Shown one piece after another: positions 1 to 11,684 of a DNA stretch of 64,000 nt; within the stretch, counting starts at the first letter, position 1; the number at the start of each line of letters is the position of its first letter. This DNA comes from Actinomadura luzonensis (GTDB taxonomy: Bacteria; Actinomycetota; Actinomycetes; Streptosporangiales; Streptosporangiaceae), in assembly GCF_022664455.2 (NCBI RefSeq), contig NZ_JAKRKC020000002.1:1922001-1986000 (forward strand), given 5' to 3'. The translations under genes and the position numbers were made by a program. The notes beneath the pieces are model-generated. The model was not told where the DNA came from, searched no databases, and worked only from the letters and a program-made list of their open reading frames with translations.

Positions 1-1045
1 ATCCCAGACCGTACATGGCCAGGCCGAGCAGCATCATGCCGACCGCCACCGGCCACCGCAGCCCCGGCCCCACGTACGTGGCCAGGAACCACGAATGCCT
101 GAGCTGCCCGCCCGACACCATCACCGCGGCCACGTTCCCCTGCGGCACCAGCGGGATCGCGCCGAGCGAGACGCACGTCACCGCGACCGCCCGCCGCCCC
201 TTCGGCATCTCCGGGAACGTGAACGACGAGCCGGGCCCGGCCCCGCCGAGCCGCCTGCCCCACCAGCCGGCCGCCAGGGCCACCGCGGTCGCGGGCGCGG
301 CGCTCAGCGGCACCAGGAACATCATCAGGTACGCCAGGCCGGTCAGCGAGCCGTCGTCCTCGCTGGTGCGCAGCGGGTTGCCGCCGCGGTTGCGCGGGTC
401 GGTGCCGGGCACCAGCGCGAACACCGAGACCAGCGGCACCAGCCCCGAGGCGCCGCCCAGCGCGGCCAGGTGGCGGCCAGGATCAGCGGCCAGGGTCCGT
501 CCGCGACCGCCGTCAGGACCACCGCCAGGGCCAGCGCCACCGGGGCCACGGCCGTCAGCCAGGCACGCCGGCACCACCAGGCTGATCGCCGGGGCCACGC
601 CGGCGAACGCCGCGGCCGCCGCCACCCGGCCCTGGTCGATCACCGCCACGTGGTCGCAGAGCTGCTCCACCAGCGCCATCACATGGCTCGACAACACGAT
701 CGAGCCGCCGCCCGCGACGAAACCCCGCAGAATCATCTTGATCGTCGCCGCCGACACCGGGTCCACCGCCTCGAACGGCTCGTCCAGCACCAGCAGCCGC
801 GGCGCGTGCAGCAGCGCCGTGGCCAGGCCGATCTTCTTGCGCATGCCGGTCGAGTGCTCGATCACCAGCGTCTTCTCCGCGCCGTCCAGCTCCAGCACCG
901 ACAGCAGCTCCTCGGCCCGCGCCGCCACCACGTCCTTGCCGAGCCCGCGCAGCAGCCCCAGGTACGTCAGCACCTCGCGGCCGGTCAGCCGGCCGCCGCG
1001 GCTACCCGTCGCCTCCGCATCTCCGTGACCTGCGGCTCCCGCGTT
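1..1045 (-). pseudogene. Degenerate ABC transporter gene (ATPase plus membrane part), cut by the window edge
   Basis: Read on the minus strand, one frame is open from an in-frame stop near 1048 down to base 1. It starts in the middle of an ABC ATPase: I can see a degenerate signature (STGMRKKIGLA), Walker B (LLVLDEPFEAVDP) and the H-loop (IVLSSHVMAL). There is no Walker A and no credible start. After the H-loop the ATPase passes directly into hydrophobic permease-like sequence, so the usual C-terminal end of an ATPase is missing. Between about 560 and 475 the membrane-like reading (VALALAVVLTAV) lies in another frame, and the first frame becomes sensible again afterwards. Missing 5' end, internal loss and paired frameshifts together indicate a dead gene. 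The reading beyond base 1 is unknown. Confidence 0.7.
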
Positions 1046-1081
1046 TCAAGCCGCTGCTGCGCGGGCGGCCACCTCCACCGG

Positions 1082-5764
<4,683 letters not shown>

Positions 5765-5847
5765 ATATTGCCTCGCGCCACCGACAGAAAACGCATTGTC
5801 CGGATGCCGCGCGGTTGAGCGGCCCTCCTGGCGGACATACAGCGACC

Positions 5848-6336
5848 GTGACCATTGACTATGCGGCCATCGAAGCCCGCCGTGCCGAGCTCAGGCGCCG
5901 TCACGTGTTAGCCCGCCGGCCGTCGAGCAGCGCTCGTGGCCTCCACCACGTCGCCCTGCTCTCCTCCGACGTGGAGCGCACCATCCAGTTCTACCAGGAC
6001 CTCCTGGAGTTCCCGCTCACCGAGATCATCGAGAACCGGGACTTCAAGGGCTCCAGCCACTTCTTCTTCGACATCGGCAACGGCAACCTGCTCGCCTTCT
6101 TCGACTTCCCGGGCCTCGACCTCGGCCCGTACCAGGAGGTTCTGGGCGGGCTGCATCACATCGCGATCTCCGTCGACCCGGCCACGTGGGAACGGCTGCG
6201 CGGAAAGCTGGAGATGGCCGGCGTGCCGCACCAGATAGAGAGCGGCGCCTCCATTTACTTCAAGGACCCCGACGGCGCACGGCTGGAGCTGCTCGCCGAC
6301 CATCTCGGTGAGATGTACGGCGCACGGGTGCTGTGA
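5848..6336 (+). CDS. VOC (glyoxalase/dioxygenase-fold) family protein
   Basis: A single vicinal-oxygen-chelate domain of about 162 residues. It has the paired beta-alpha-beta-beta-beta layout: GLHHVALLSSDVERTIQFYQ near the start and GGLHHIAISVDP in the middle, ending in the common YFKDPDGARLELL motif. Candidate metal ligands are the first His of GLHHVAL, a His in the second repeat and the Glu of ARLELL. Members include glyoxalases, extradiol dioxygenases and drug-binding proteins, and the substrate cannot be told from sequence. I use GTG at 5848 because the protein reads naturally from VTIDYAAIEARR. A TTG at 5815 in the same frame would add 11 poorly conserved-looking residues. Confidence 0.82.
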   Translation: MTIDYAAIEARRAELRRRHVLARRPSSSARGLHHVALLSSDVERTIQFYQDLLEFPLTEIIENRDFKGSSHFFFDIGNGNLLAFFDFPGLDLGPYQEVLGGLHHIAISVDPATWERLRGKLEMAGVPHQIESGASIYFKDPDGARLELLADHLGEMYGARVL

Positions 6337-6412
6337 CCCACCTGGGGCCTGGCGTCCCGCGCGGACTTGATGCTGCTCTGGCGACGAGACATCGCCACGT
6401 CACTCGACTTGC

Positions 6413-6454
6413 CGTTCGGCGTCGCCCGACGTTCGGCGTCGCCCGACGTTCAGC
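6413..6454 (+). repeat. 17-bp tandem repeat, about 2.5 copies
   Basis: The unit CGTTCGGCGTCGCCCGA occurs perfectly at 6413-6429 and 6430-6446. A partial third copy (CGTTCAGC) follows to 6454. The repeat sits just past the 3' end of the small leftward gene and overlaps its last codons by a few bases. No function is evident. Confidence 0.85.
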
Positions 6455-6644
6455 GACGCGACGCCCGGCGGGTGCGGGGCTTGCCCGCCCGAGGCGCCTG
6501 CCTGATGCCGGCGTGCCGCTCCGATCGTTCCGCCTTCTCCTTCTGAACGGTGATGCGTAAGGCCAGCAGCAGCCGGCGTCGTCTGGCCCTGTTGGCCTTG
6601 ATCTGGGGCGTCTTCGGGGGTGAAGACTTGTGGGTCTTTGGCAT
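6450..6644 (-). CDS. Small, very basic hypothetical protein
   Basis: A 64-residue product rich in Arg and Lys, with PQIKANRARRRRLLLALRI followed by TVQKEKAER, which looks like one amphipathic basic helix. The ATG at 6644 has a well-placed Shine-Dalgarno-like GTAGGA about 8 nt upstream, which is why I prefer it to the overlapping 96-residue reading of another frame. The charge suggests nucleic-acid or ribosome contact, but no family is recognised. The 3' end runs into a 17-bp tandem repeat, so the stop may be recent. Confidence 0.5.
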   Translation of the reverse strand: MPKTHKSSPPKTPQIKANRARRRRLLLALRITVQKEKAERSERHAGIRQAPRAGKPRTRRASRR

Positions 6645-6688
6645 GCGGATGTCCTACCCACCCCCCGTCCGCTTTCATACTTGAGGGC

Positions 6689-6883
6689 ATGCGGCTTACG
6701 GAATTCTGGCGGCGGATGAACGCCCACTTCGGCGAGACGTACGCCGAGTCGTGGGCCCGCGACTACGTGCTCGCGCCCCTGGGCGGGCGCACGGTCATGC
6801 AGGCGCTGGCCGACGGCGAGAGCGCCAAGGCCGTCTGGCGCGCGGTCTGCCAGGTCGAGGACGTCTCGTCCAAGCTGCGCTGA
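6689..6883 (+). CDS. DUF3046 family protein
   Basis: A 64-residue protein beginning MRLTEFWRRMNAHFG and ending VCQVEDVSSKLR. Full length, start and sequence match the DUF3046 family, which is found almost only in Actinobacteria and usually lies just upstream of recA, as it does here. The longer frame from 6620 adds residues that do not look coding. Function is unknown. Conserved synteny with recA/recX is the only clue. Confidence 0.85.
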   Translation: MRLTEFWRRMNAHFGETYAESWARDYVLAPLGGRTVMQALADGESAKAVWRAVCQVEDVSSKLR

Positions 6884-6929
6884 CGCCGCCGTGCCGCGCC
6901 GGCGCAGCCGCCACCGGCGCGCGGCCGCC

Positions 6930-7292
6930 TCACTGCTCGTGCCCCGGGGGAGCGGCGCCCTCCTGCGCCTGGGGAGCGGCGTCGAGGGTCTGCCGGAGCG
7001 CGTCGGCCGCGTGCTCCAGGTCGTCCGCGCTGCCCTGGCCCCTCGGCGACCACAGGAACACCCAGCCGCCGGCCGACGGAGTGGCGAAGACCAGCGTCTG
7101 GCGACCGGTACGCGGATGCCACGCCCACAACACCGGTTCGTCACCGCCGACCATCCTGCTCACCAGCCCGTGATCCGGCAACAGCGCGGCGAGCGCCTGC
7201 AGATGGGCGCGCCGTTCCCCGGTGTAGCCGCTCGCCACGTCGCCGCCTCCAACCGTCGCCCCTCCAGTGAGTCTCCCCAGCTCACCCCGCAT
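6930..7292 (-). CDS. Hypothetical protein convergent with DUF3046
   Basis: A 120-residue product from ATG 7292 (MRGELGRLTGG). The central part, PVLWAWHPRTGRQTLVFATP and GGWVFLWSPRG, alternates hydrophobic and Trp residues like a small beta-sheet domain. It is followed by an acidic helix and a Pro/Ala/Gly-rich tail. The open frame extends upstream as far as the recA start, but that part would cross the recA promoter and does not look like protein. No clear Shine-Dalgarno is visible. No family is recognised. Confidence 0.55.
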   Translation of the reverse strand: MRGELGRLTGGATVGGGDVASGYTGERRAHLQALAALLPDHGLVSRMVGGDEPVLWAWHPRTGRQTLVFATPSAGGWVFLWSPRGQGSADDLEHAADALRQTLDAAPQAQEGAAPPGHEQ

Positions 7293-7615
7293 GACAACAC
7301 GCCGGCGCGAACGGTCGTGAACATCATCAGGGCCCGTCCGCCGTACGCGAACAACCCGCCACCCGCCGAACACCCGCACCACTGGAACCAGACCGTCGGT
7401 ACCCCCGCCGGACACGGCTTCGCCGGCCGCCGGCCTGCGGAGAACCCGCGCCCGCGCTCCCGGTGTTCCTGTGTGTTCCTGCTGTGATCGAACAGCCGTT
7501 CGGCTACCATGGAGAACGCCGGGCCACGTCTTCCCCGGCAGTCGCAGAAAATGTCGGTGGCAGGCCGTAGCTTTCACTCGACTGATCGGACCACGACCCT
7601 CCAGGGGGAGTTCCC
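7293..7615 (+). promoter_or_regulatory. recA upstream region
   Basis: This 323-bp stretch contains no convincing gene. It carries the LexA box at 7488-7503. Immediately after the box is a possible -10 hexamer TACCAT (7505-7510), which would put the box across the promoter core and leave a leader of about 100 nt. The recA Shine-Dalgarno (GGGGGAG) lies just before the ATG at 7616. I could not identify a convincing -35 or the LexA-independent recA promoter motif known from mycobacteria. Confidence 0.5.
7488..7503. promoter_or_regulatory. SOS box (LexA operator) upstream of recA
   Basis: The sequence TCGAACAGCCGTTCGG contains GAAC-N4-GTTC, the actinobacterial/Bacillus-type LexA operator core. 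It is about 115 bp upstream of the recA start and directly before a candidate -10 element, so repression by LexA is the simple reading. It is the only such palindrome I found in this intergenic region. Confidence 0.88.
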
Positions 7616-8710
7616 ATGGCAATCAACGACCGCGAGAAGGCCCTCGAGACCGCACTCGCTCAGATCGAGCGGCAGTTCGGCAAGGGCTCTGTGATGCGCC
7701 TGGGCGACGATGCCCGAGCTCCCATCGAGGTGATCCCCACGGGCTCGATCTCCCTCGACGTGGCACTCGGCATCGGCGGCCTCCCGCGCGGCCGCATCGT
7801 CGAGATCTACGGTCCGGAGTCGTCAGGTAAGACCACGATCGCCCTGCACGCGGTGGCCAACGCCCAGCGCGCCGGGGGCATCGCGGCGTTCATCGACGCC
7901 GAGCACGCCCTCGACCCCGAGTACGCCAAGAAGCTGGGGGTCGACACCGACGCCCTGCTGGTCTCCCAGCCCGACACCGGTGAGCAGGCGCTCGAGATCG
8001 CCGACATGCTGATCAGGTCCGGCGCCGTCGACATCATCGTCATCGACTCGGTGGCCGCGCTGGTCCCGAAGGCCGAGATCGAGGGCGAGATGGGCGACAG
8101 TCACGTCGGCCTCCAGGCCCGCCTCATGTCGCAGGCACTCCGCAAGGTCGCCGGCGCCCTCAACAGCACCGGCACCACCGCCATCTTCATCAACCAGCTG
8201 CGCGAGAAGATCGGCGTCATGTTCGGCAGCCCCGAGACCACGACCGGTGGTAAGGCGCTCAAGTTCTACGCCTCGGTGCGCATGGACATCCGCCGCATCG
8301 AGACGCTCAAGGACGGCACGGAGGCGGTCGGCAACCGCACCCGCGTCAAGGTCGTCAAGAACAAGATGGCCCCGCCCTTCCGCGTCGCCGACTTCGACAT
8401 CCTCTACGGCGTGGGCATCTCCCGCGAGGGCGGCCTGATCGACATGGGCGTGGAGCACGGCTTCGTGCGCAAGTCGGGGGCCTGGTACACGTACGAGGGC
8501 GACCAGCTCGGCCAGGGCAAGGAGAACGCGCGCAACTTCCTGCGCAACCACCCCGACATGGCCAACGAGATCGAGAAGAAGATCAAGGACAAGCTGGGCG
8601 TGGGCCCGCGCCTCGACGCCCCGGCCGAGCCCGCCGCCGCCGCGCCGGCTCCGGCCCCGGCCACCTCGGGCCGCGGCTCCAAGTCCACTCCGAAGCCGGG
8701 TGACGTCTGA
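7616..8710 (+). CDS. recA: Recombinase RecA
   Basis: DNA strand-exchange protein that also activates LexA self-cleavage. The 364 residues include Walker A (GPESSGKT, about 66-73), Walker B (DIIVIDSVAAL), the L1/L2 DNA-binding loops (EGEMGDSHVG and INQLREKIGVMFGSPETTTGG) and the C-terminal domain, which ends in a Pro/Ala-rich tail typical of high-G+C species. The start is ATG 7616 with GGGGGAG in good position. It lies downstream of an SOS box and is followed by a hairpin and then recX. No intein is present. Confidence 0.99.
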   Translation: MAINDREKALETALAQIERQFGKGSVMRLGDDARAPIEVIPTGSISLDVALGIGGLPRGRIVEIYGPESSGKTTIALHAVANAQRAGGIAAFIDAEHALDPEYAKKLGVDTDALLVSQPDTGEQALEIADMLIRSGAVDIIVIDSVAALVPKAEIEGEMGDSHVGLQARLMSQALRKVAGALNSTGTTAIFINQLREKIGVMFGSPETTTGGKALKFYASVRMDIRRIETLKDGTEAVGNRTRVKVVKNKMAPPFRVADFDILYGVGISREGGLIDMGVEHGFVRKSGAWYTYEGDQLGQGKENARNFLRNHPDMANEIEKKIKDKLGVGPRLDAPAEPAAAAPAPAPATSGRGSKSTPKPGDV

Positions 8711-8740
8711 TCGTCGCCCATGCATGACACACACCGGCCA

Positions 8741-8766
8741 CAGGCGCCCCGGCCGCGGGGCGCCTG
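8741..8766 (+). terminator. Hairpin between recA and recX
   Basis: A perfect 10-bp stem, CAGGCGCCCC and GGGGCGCCTG, closes a 6-nt loop (GGCCGC). No T-tract follows, as is usual in actinobacteria. Its place between recA and recX suggests partial termination that keeps recX below recA. That effect is inferred. Confidence 0.7.
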
Positions 8767-8800
8767 GCCGACCACCCCTGCACCGCTGAGGGCCTGACCC

Positions 8801-11137
8801 GTGGCTGACACGCCGAGCACTCCCCGCTCCCACGACCTGGCACGCTCCTCCACCGACGGCTGGCCCTCGGTGGAGGACTGGCGCGCCCAACGCGCCCGCC
8901 AGCGCACCCCCGAACCCCCCTCGGAAGAGGAGGAGAAGCCCCAGCCCCCACGGCACCCCGGCATCCCGGCGGCCCCCACTCAAGCCAAGCCCACCCCGCC
9001 CAAAGAACCCGCTCCGCCTGCCACGGCCGCACCCGCCACGACCGCACCCGGACGCAGCCCCGCCGCTGCAAAGGGCCGCCGCCCCAGACGCAGGACAACC
9101 GGGCACAGCACCCCCGAACCCGCCACAGCCGAACGCGACGCAGCCGAACCCGCCCCTGCCCCACGTCGCCCATCCGAACGCGACTCCGCCGGACGCGACG
9201 GCGACCTCATGCCCGAGATGCCGGGTGAACCATGGTCGCCCGCCTCGTACCGGAGCAGCGCCGCGGCGACGTCCTTCTTCGGCGACGCCTCGACCAACCC
9301 CGGCGAGGCATCGAAGACGCACCCCTTCTTCGCCGGCACTCCAGCGGTCCCCTCCACCAGCCCTGGTGACGACACCCCACCCACCGCGTCCCCTCACAGG
9401 AGGGCAACCGCCACACCCCACGGCATGGGCCCCTCTACCGGAACTCCGCCCGAGCCGCCCCCAGCCATGCCCTCCGCGAGCGTCCCGCAAGAGATTCCGG
9501 CCGCTGCCGTCGTCGCTGAGCCGACCGAGAGCTCGCTCAACGAGCTCAACGCCCCCACCCCGCCCGACGCCCCCACTCCGCCCGACGGCAGTGCCCAGCT
9601 CGACGGCTCCACCCGGTCCCAGCACTCCGCCCAGCCTGAGGACTTCGCCCAGCCCGACGCTTCCGCTCACTCCGCTGAGGCCGCTCGACTCAGCGAAACC
9701 AGCGAGCCAGATGAGGCAGCTCAACTTAGCGGAGCCGACCAGCTCAGCGGCTCTCATGGACTTGGCGAGTCTGAACAGCTCATTGAGGCTCGCCAGCTCG
9801 GCGAGATCGACCAGCTCGGGGGCTCTGATGGACTCGGCCAGTCTGAACAGCTCACTGAGCCTGGCCGGCTCGGCGAGCGGGATCGGCCCAGTGAGCCCGG
9901 TCGGCTCGGCGGAGTCGGTCTGCTGAGCGAGGCCGGCTGGCTCGGCGGCGTTGGCCAACTCGACCAGCCCGATCGGCTTAGCGAGCCTGGCCAACTCCGC
10001 GAGCCCGGTCGGCTCGGCGAGCCTGATCGACCCAGCGAGGGCCAACTCAGCGATTCCCGCCAGCCCAGTGAGTTCGCCCAACGGGGCGACTCTGCCCACC
10101 CGAGCGAGCTCGGCGAACCCGCTGACGTGCCTGATGAGCAGTCGGATGGCGTTCAGGACACGATGACGGATGGTGTCTACTCGGCCGCCCCTCTTGGCGG
10201 GTCTTCCGACACGGGCGGCTCGACGGGGGACCCTGGGGACAGCAGCGCTTCTCCAGACGGGTCTGCCGTTGCTGCGGATGAGGACGGCGTCACCGACGAT
10301 GTCGTCGCGGCTACGGCCTTCGGCGGTGATCGTGGCGTTGGCGGTGATCGTGGCGTGGGCGGTCGTTCGGAGGAAGGGGCTTCGGGCGGTTCTGGTGGTC
10401 TTGACTGGGGCGGGGGTGTCCTGGGCGGCCCGGCTGAGGACGACGGACAGAGTGGCGGCGCCAGGAGAGGGCGGAGCGGCGCCAGGGGTGGGCGGAGCGG
10501 CGAGCAGGGACGACGGGGCGGCGAGAGAGGGCGGCGAGAGGGCCGGCAAGGACGCCGCGCCGGTGGCAGGGGGCGGCGCGACACCGGAGCCGGTTGGCTG
10601 CCGGAAGGGCCGGATGACGAGAGCCCGGCCGCGTCCGTTCCCGAGGCGGATCCGGAGTCGGTCGCGCGGGCCATCGTTCTGCGGCTGCTCACCATGGCGC
10701 CCAAGACGCGAGCGCAGCTCGCCGAAGCCTTGCGCAAGCGTGACGTGCCGGAGGAGGCGGCCGACGCGGTCCTCGACCGGTTCGCGGAGCTGGGCCTGAT
10801 CAACGACGAGGCGTTCGCCGAGGCGTGGGTCGATTCCCGGCACCACGGCCGCGGCCTCGCCAAGCGGGCGCTGGCGGCCGAGCTGCGTCACCGGGGCGTG
10901 GACAACGACACGGTCAAGGACGCCGTGGAGCGCCTGGACGCCGACCAGGAGGCCGAGACGGCCCGGCGGCTCGTGGACCGCAAGCTCGCCTCCACCCGAT
11001 CCCTCGATCCGCAGGTCCGCACCCGTCGGCTCGCCGGCATGCTCGCGCGTAAGGGGTACTCGTCGGGGCTGGCGTACCGGGTGATCCGGGAGGCGCTGGA
11101 GCAGGAGGGGATCGACCTGGAGGACGACTTCTCGTAG
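8801..11137 (+). CDS. recX: RecX regulatory protein with a very long low-complexity N-terminal extension
   Basis: The last 160 or so residues (about 617-778) are an ordinary RecX: three-helix repeats containing AIVLRLLTMAPKTRAQLAEAL, GLINDEAFAEAWVDSR, GLAKRALAAELRHRGV and the C-terminal GYSSGLAYRVIREAL. RecX binds RecA filaments and inhibits or modulates them. Ordinary RecX proteins are 150-270 residues, while this frame has 778. The first 220 residues are Pro/Ala/Thr-rich, about 230-450 are a Ser/Glu/Gln/Leu/Gly repeat zone, and 480-600 are Gly/Arg-rich. GTG 8801 is the first start after recA, with no stop between it and the domain. A later start within the frame cannot be excluded. recX lies 90 bp after recA. 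Confidence 0.85.
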   Translation: MADTPSTPRSHDLARSSTDGWPSVEDWRAQRARQRTPEPPSEEEEKPQPPRHPGIPAAPTQAKPTPPKEPAPPATAAPATTAPGRSPAAAKGRRPRRRTTGHSTPEPATAERDAAEPAPAPRRPSERDSAGRDGDLMPEMPGEPWSPASYRSSAAATSFFGDASTNPGEASKTHPFFAGTPAVPSTSPGDDTPPTASPHRRATATPHGMGPSTGTPPEPPPAMPSASVPQEIPAAAVVAEPTESSLNELNAPTPPDAPTPPDGSAQLDGSTRSQHSAQPEDFAQPDASAHSAEAARLSETSEPDEAAQLSGADQLSGSHGLGESEQLIEARQLGEIDQLGGSDGLGQSEQLTEPGRLGERDRPSEPGRLGGVGLLSEAGWLGGVGQLDQPDRLSEPGQLREPGRLGEPDRPSEGQLSDSRQPSEFAQRGDSAHPSELGEPADVPDEQSDGVQDTMTDGVYSAAPLGGSSDTGGSTGDPGDSSASPDGSAVAADEDGVTDDVVAATAFGGDRGVGGDRGVGGRSEEGASGGSGGLDWGGGVLGGPAEDDGQSGGARRGRSGARGGRSGEQGRRGGERGRREGRQGRRAGGRGRRDTGAGWLPEGPDDESPAASVPEADPESVARAIVLRLLTMAPKTRAQLAEALRKRDVPEEAADAVLDRFAELGLINDEAFAEAWVDSRHHGRGLAKRALAAELRHRGVDNDTVKDAVERLDADQEAETARRLVDRKLASTRSLDPQVRTRRLAGMLARKGYSSGLAYRVIREALEQEGIDLEDDFS
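9751..9894 (+). repeat. Two imperfect 72-bp (24-residue) repeats inside recX
   Basis: The units run 9751-9822 and 9823-9894, sharing CTCTNATGGACT, AGTCTGAACAGCTCA and GCTCGGCGAG at matching places. They encode related 24-residue segments beginning SHGLGESEQL and SDGLGQSEQL. Shorter diverged versions (xLGEPGRLGE-like) continue to about 10050. The length is a multiple of three, so repeat gain or loss keeps the recX frame. Confidence 0.75.
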
Positions 11138-11684
11138 GAGCCTGGGCCGGTGCCGGGGGATGGGGCGGTCCGGGGCCGGAGATGGGCGCGGGTTGGGGCT
11201 GAGGTGACCTTGGGATGGGAGGGGCGGGGGGTGGGGCTCCGGGTTTGTCCTGGGTTGTGCGGGGCACGGTCAAGGTTCCGGAGAAGGCTGTGGGATGGGA
11301 AGTGCCTGGTCGGGGCGATGGCGGTGGTTCCGGTAGCGGGCAATTCAGGCATAAATGGGTGATCTTGGGTTCTATGTGGAGATGGTGGCCTGTAAGACAC
11401 GCTTGATGACTCGTTTGCTTGCTCGTGACCAGTTCGACGCATAACCTCGACGGCAGTGAGGAGTTACTCCGCGCAGCGCGGATTGCCATACCGGTGAACG
11501 ACGGACGAACGAGCTTGGTCTATCGAGGCGGGCGAGGTGTCGACTTTGCGGGTCGACGCCCGGTCAGCCTTGGCTTGAGATCGATCCAGGCGCCGTACGG
11601 GCTTCGCGTGGCGCGCTTGTGACCCCTCCCATTGTCTGGGTCCGCGTTATGAGGTGTTGACGACGCGAGGAGGGCGGGGCACAC
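11138..11684. other. Non-coding stretch between recX and rny
   Basis: There are 547 bases with no convincing gene. The first 150 bases are strikingly G-rich on the plus strand and hold the quadruplex motif listed separately. From about 11340 the composition becomes less G-rich and would suit a promoter and leader for rny, but I could not pick a reliable -35/-10 pair. Short open frames here look like noise. Confidence 0.6.
11212..11236 (+). other. Strong G-quadruplex motif downstream of recX
   Basis: Five runs of three to six G (11212-11214, 11217-11219, 11221-11224, 11226-11231, 11233-11236) are separated by loops of only 2, 1, 1 and 1 nt. This meets the standard intramolecular quadruplex definition with near-minimal loops, on the strand equivalent to recX mRNA, about 75 bp past its stop. 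It could act on recX mRNA 3' end formation or on DNA structure. No function is demonstrated. Confidence 0.65.

Noticed and set aside
7823..10891. A 1022-codon minus-strand frame with leucine-rich-looking repeats opposite recA and recX
   Set aside because: It is antisense to recA, whose protein is unmistakable, and its periodicity follows from the recX repeat DNA. High G+C content keeps such frames open by chance.
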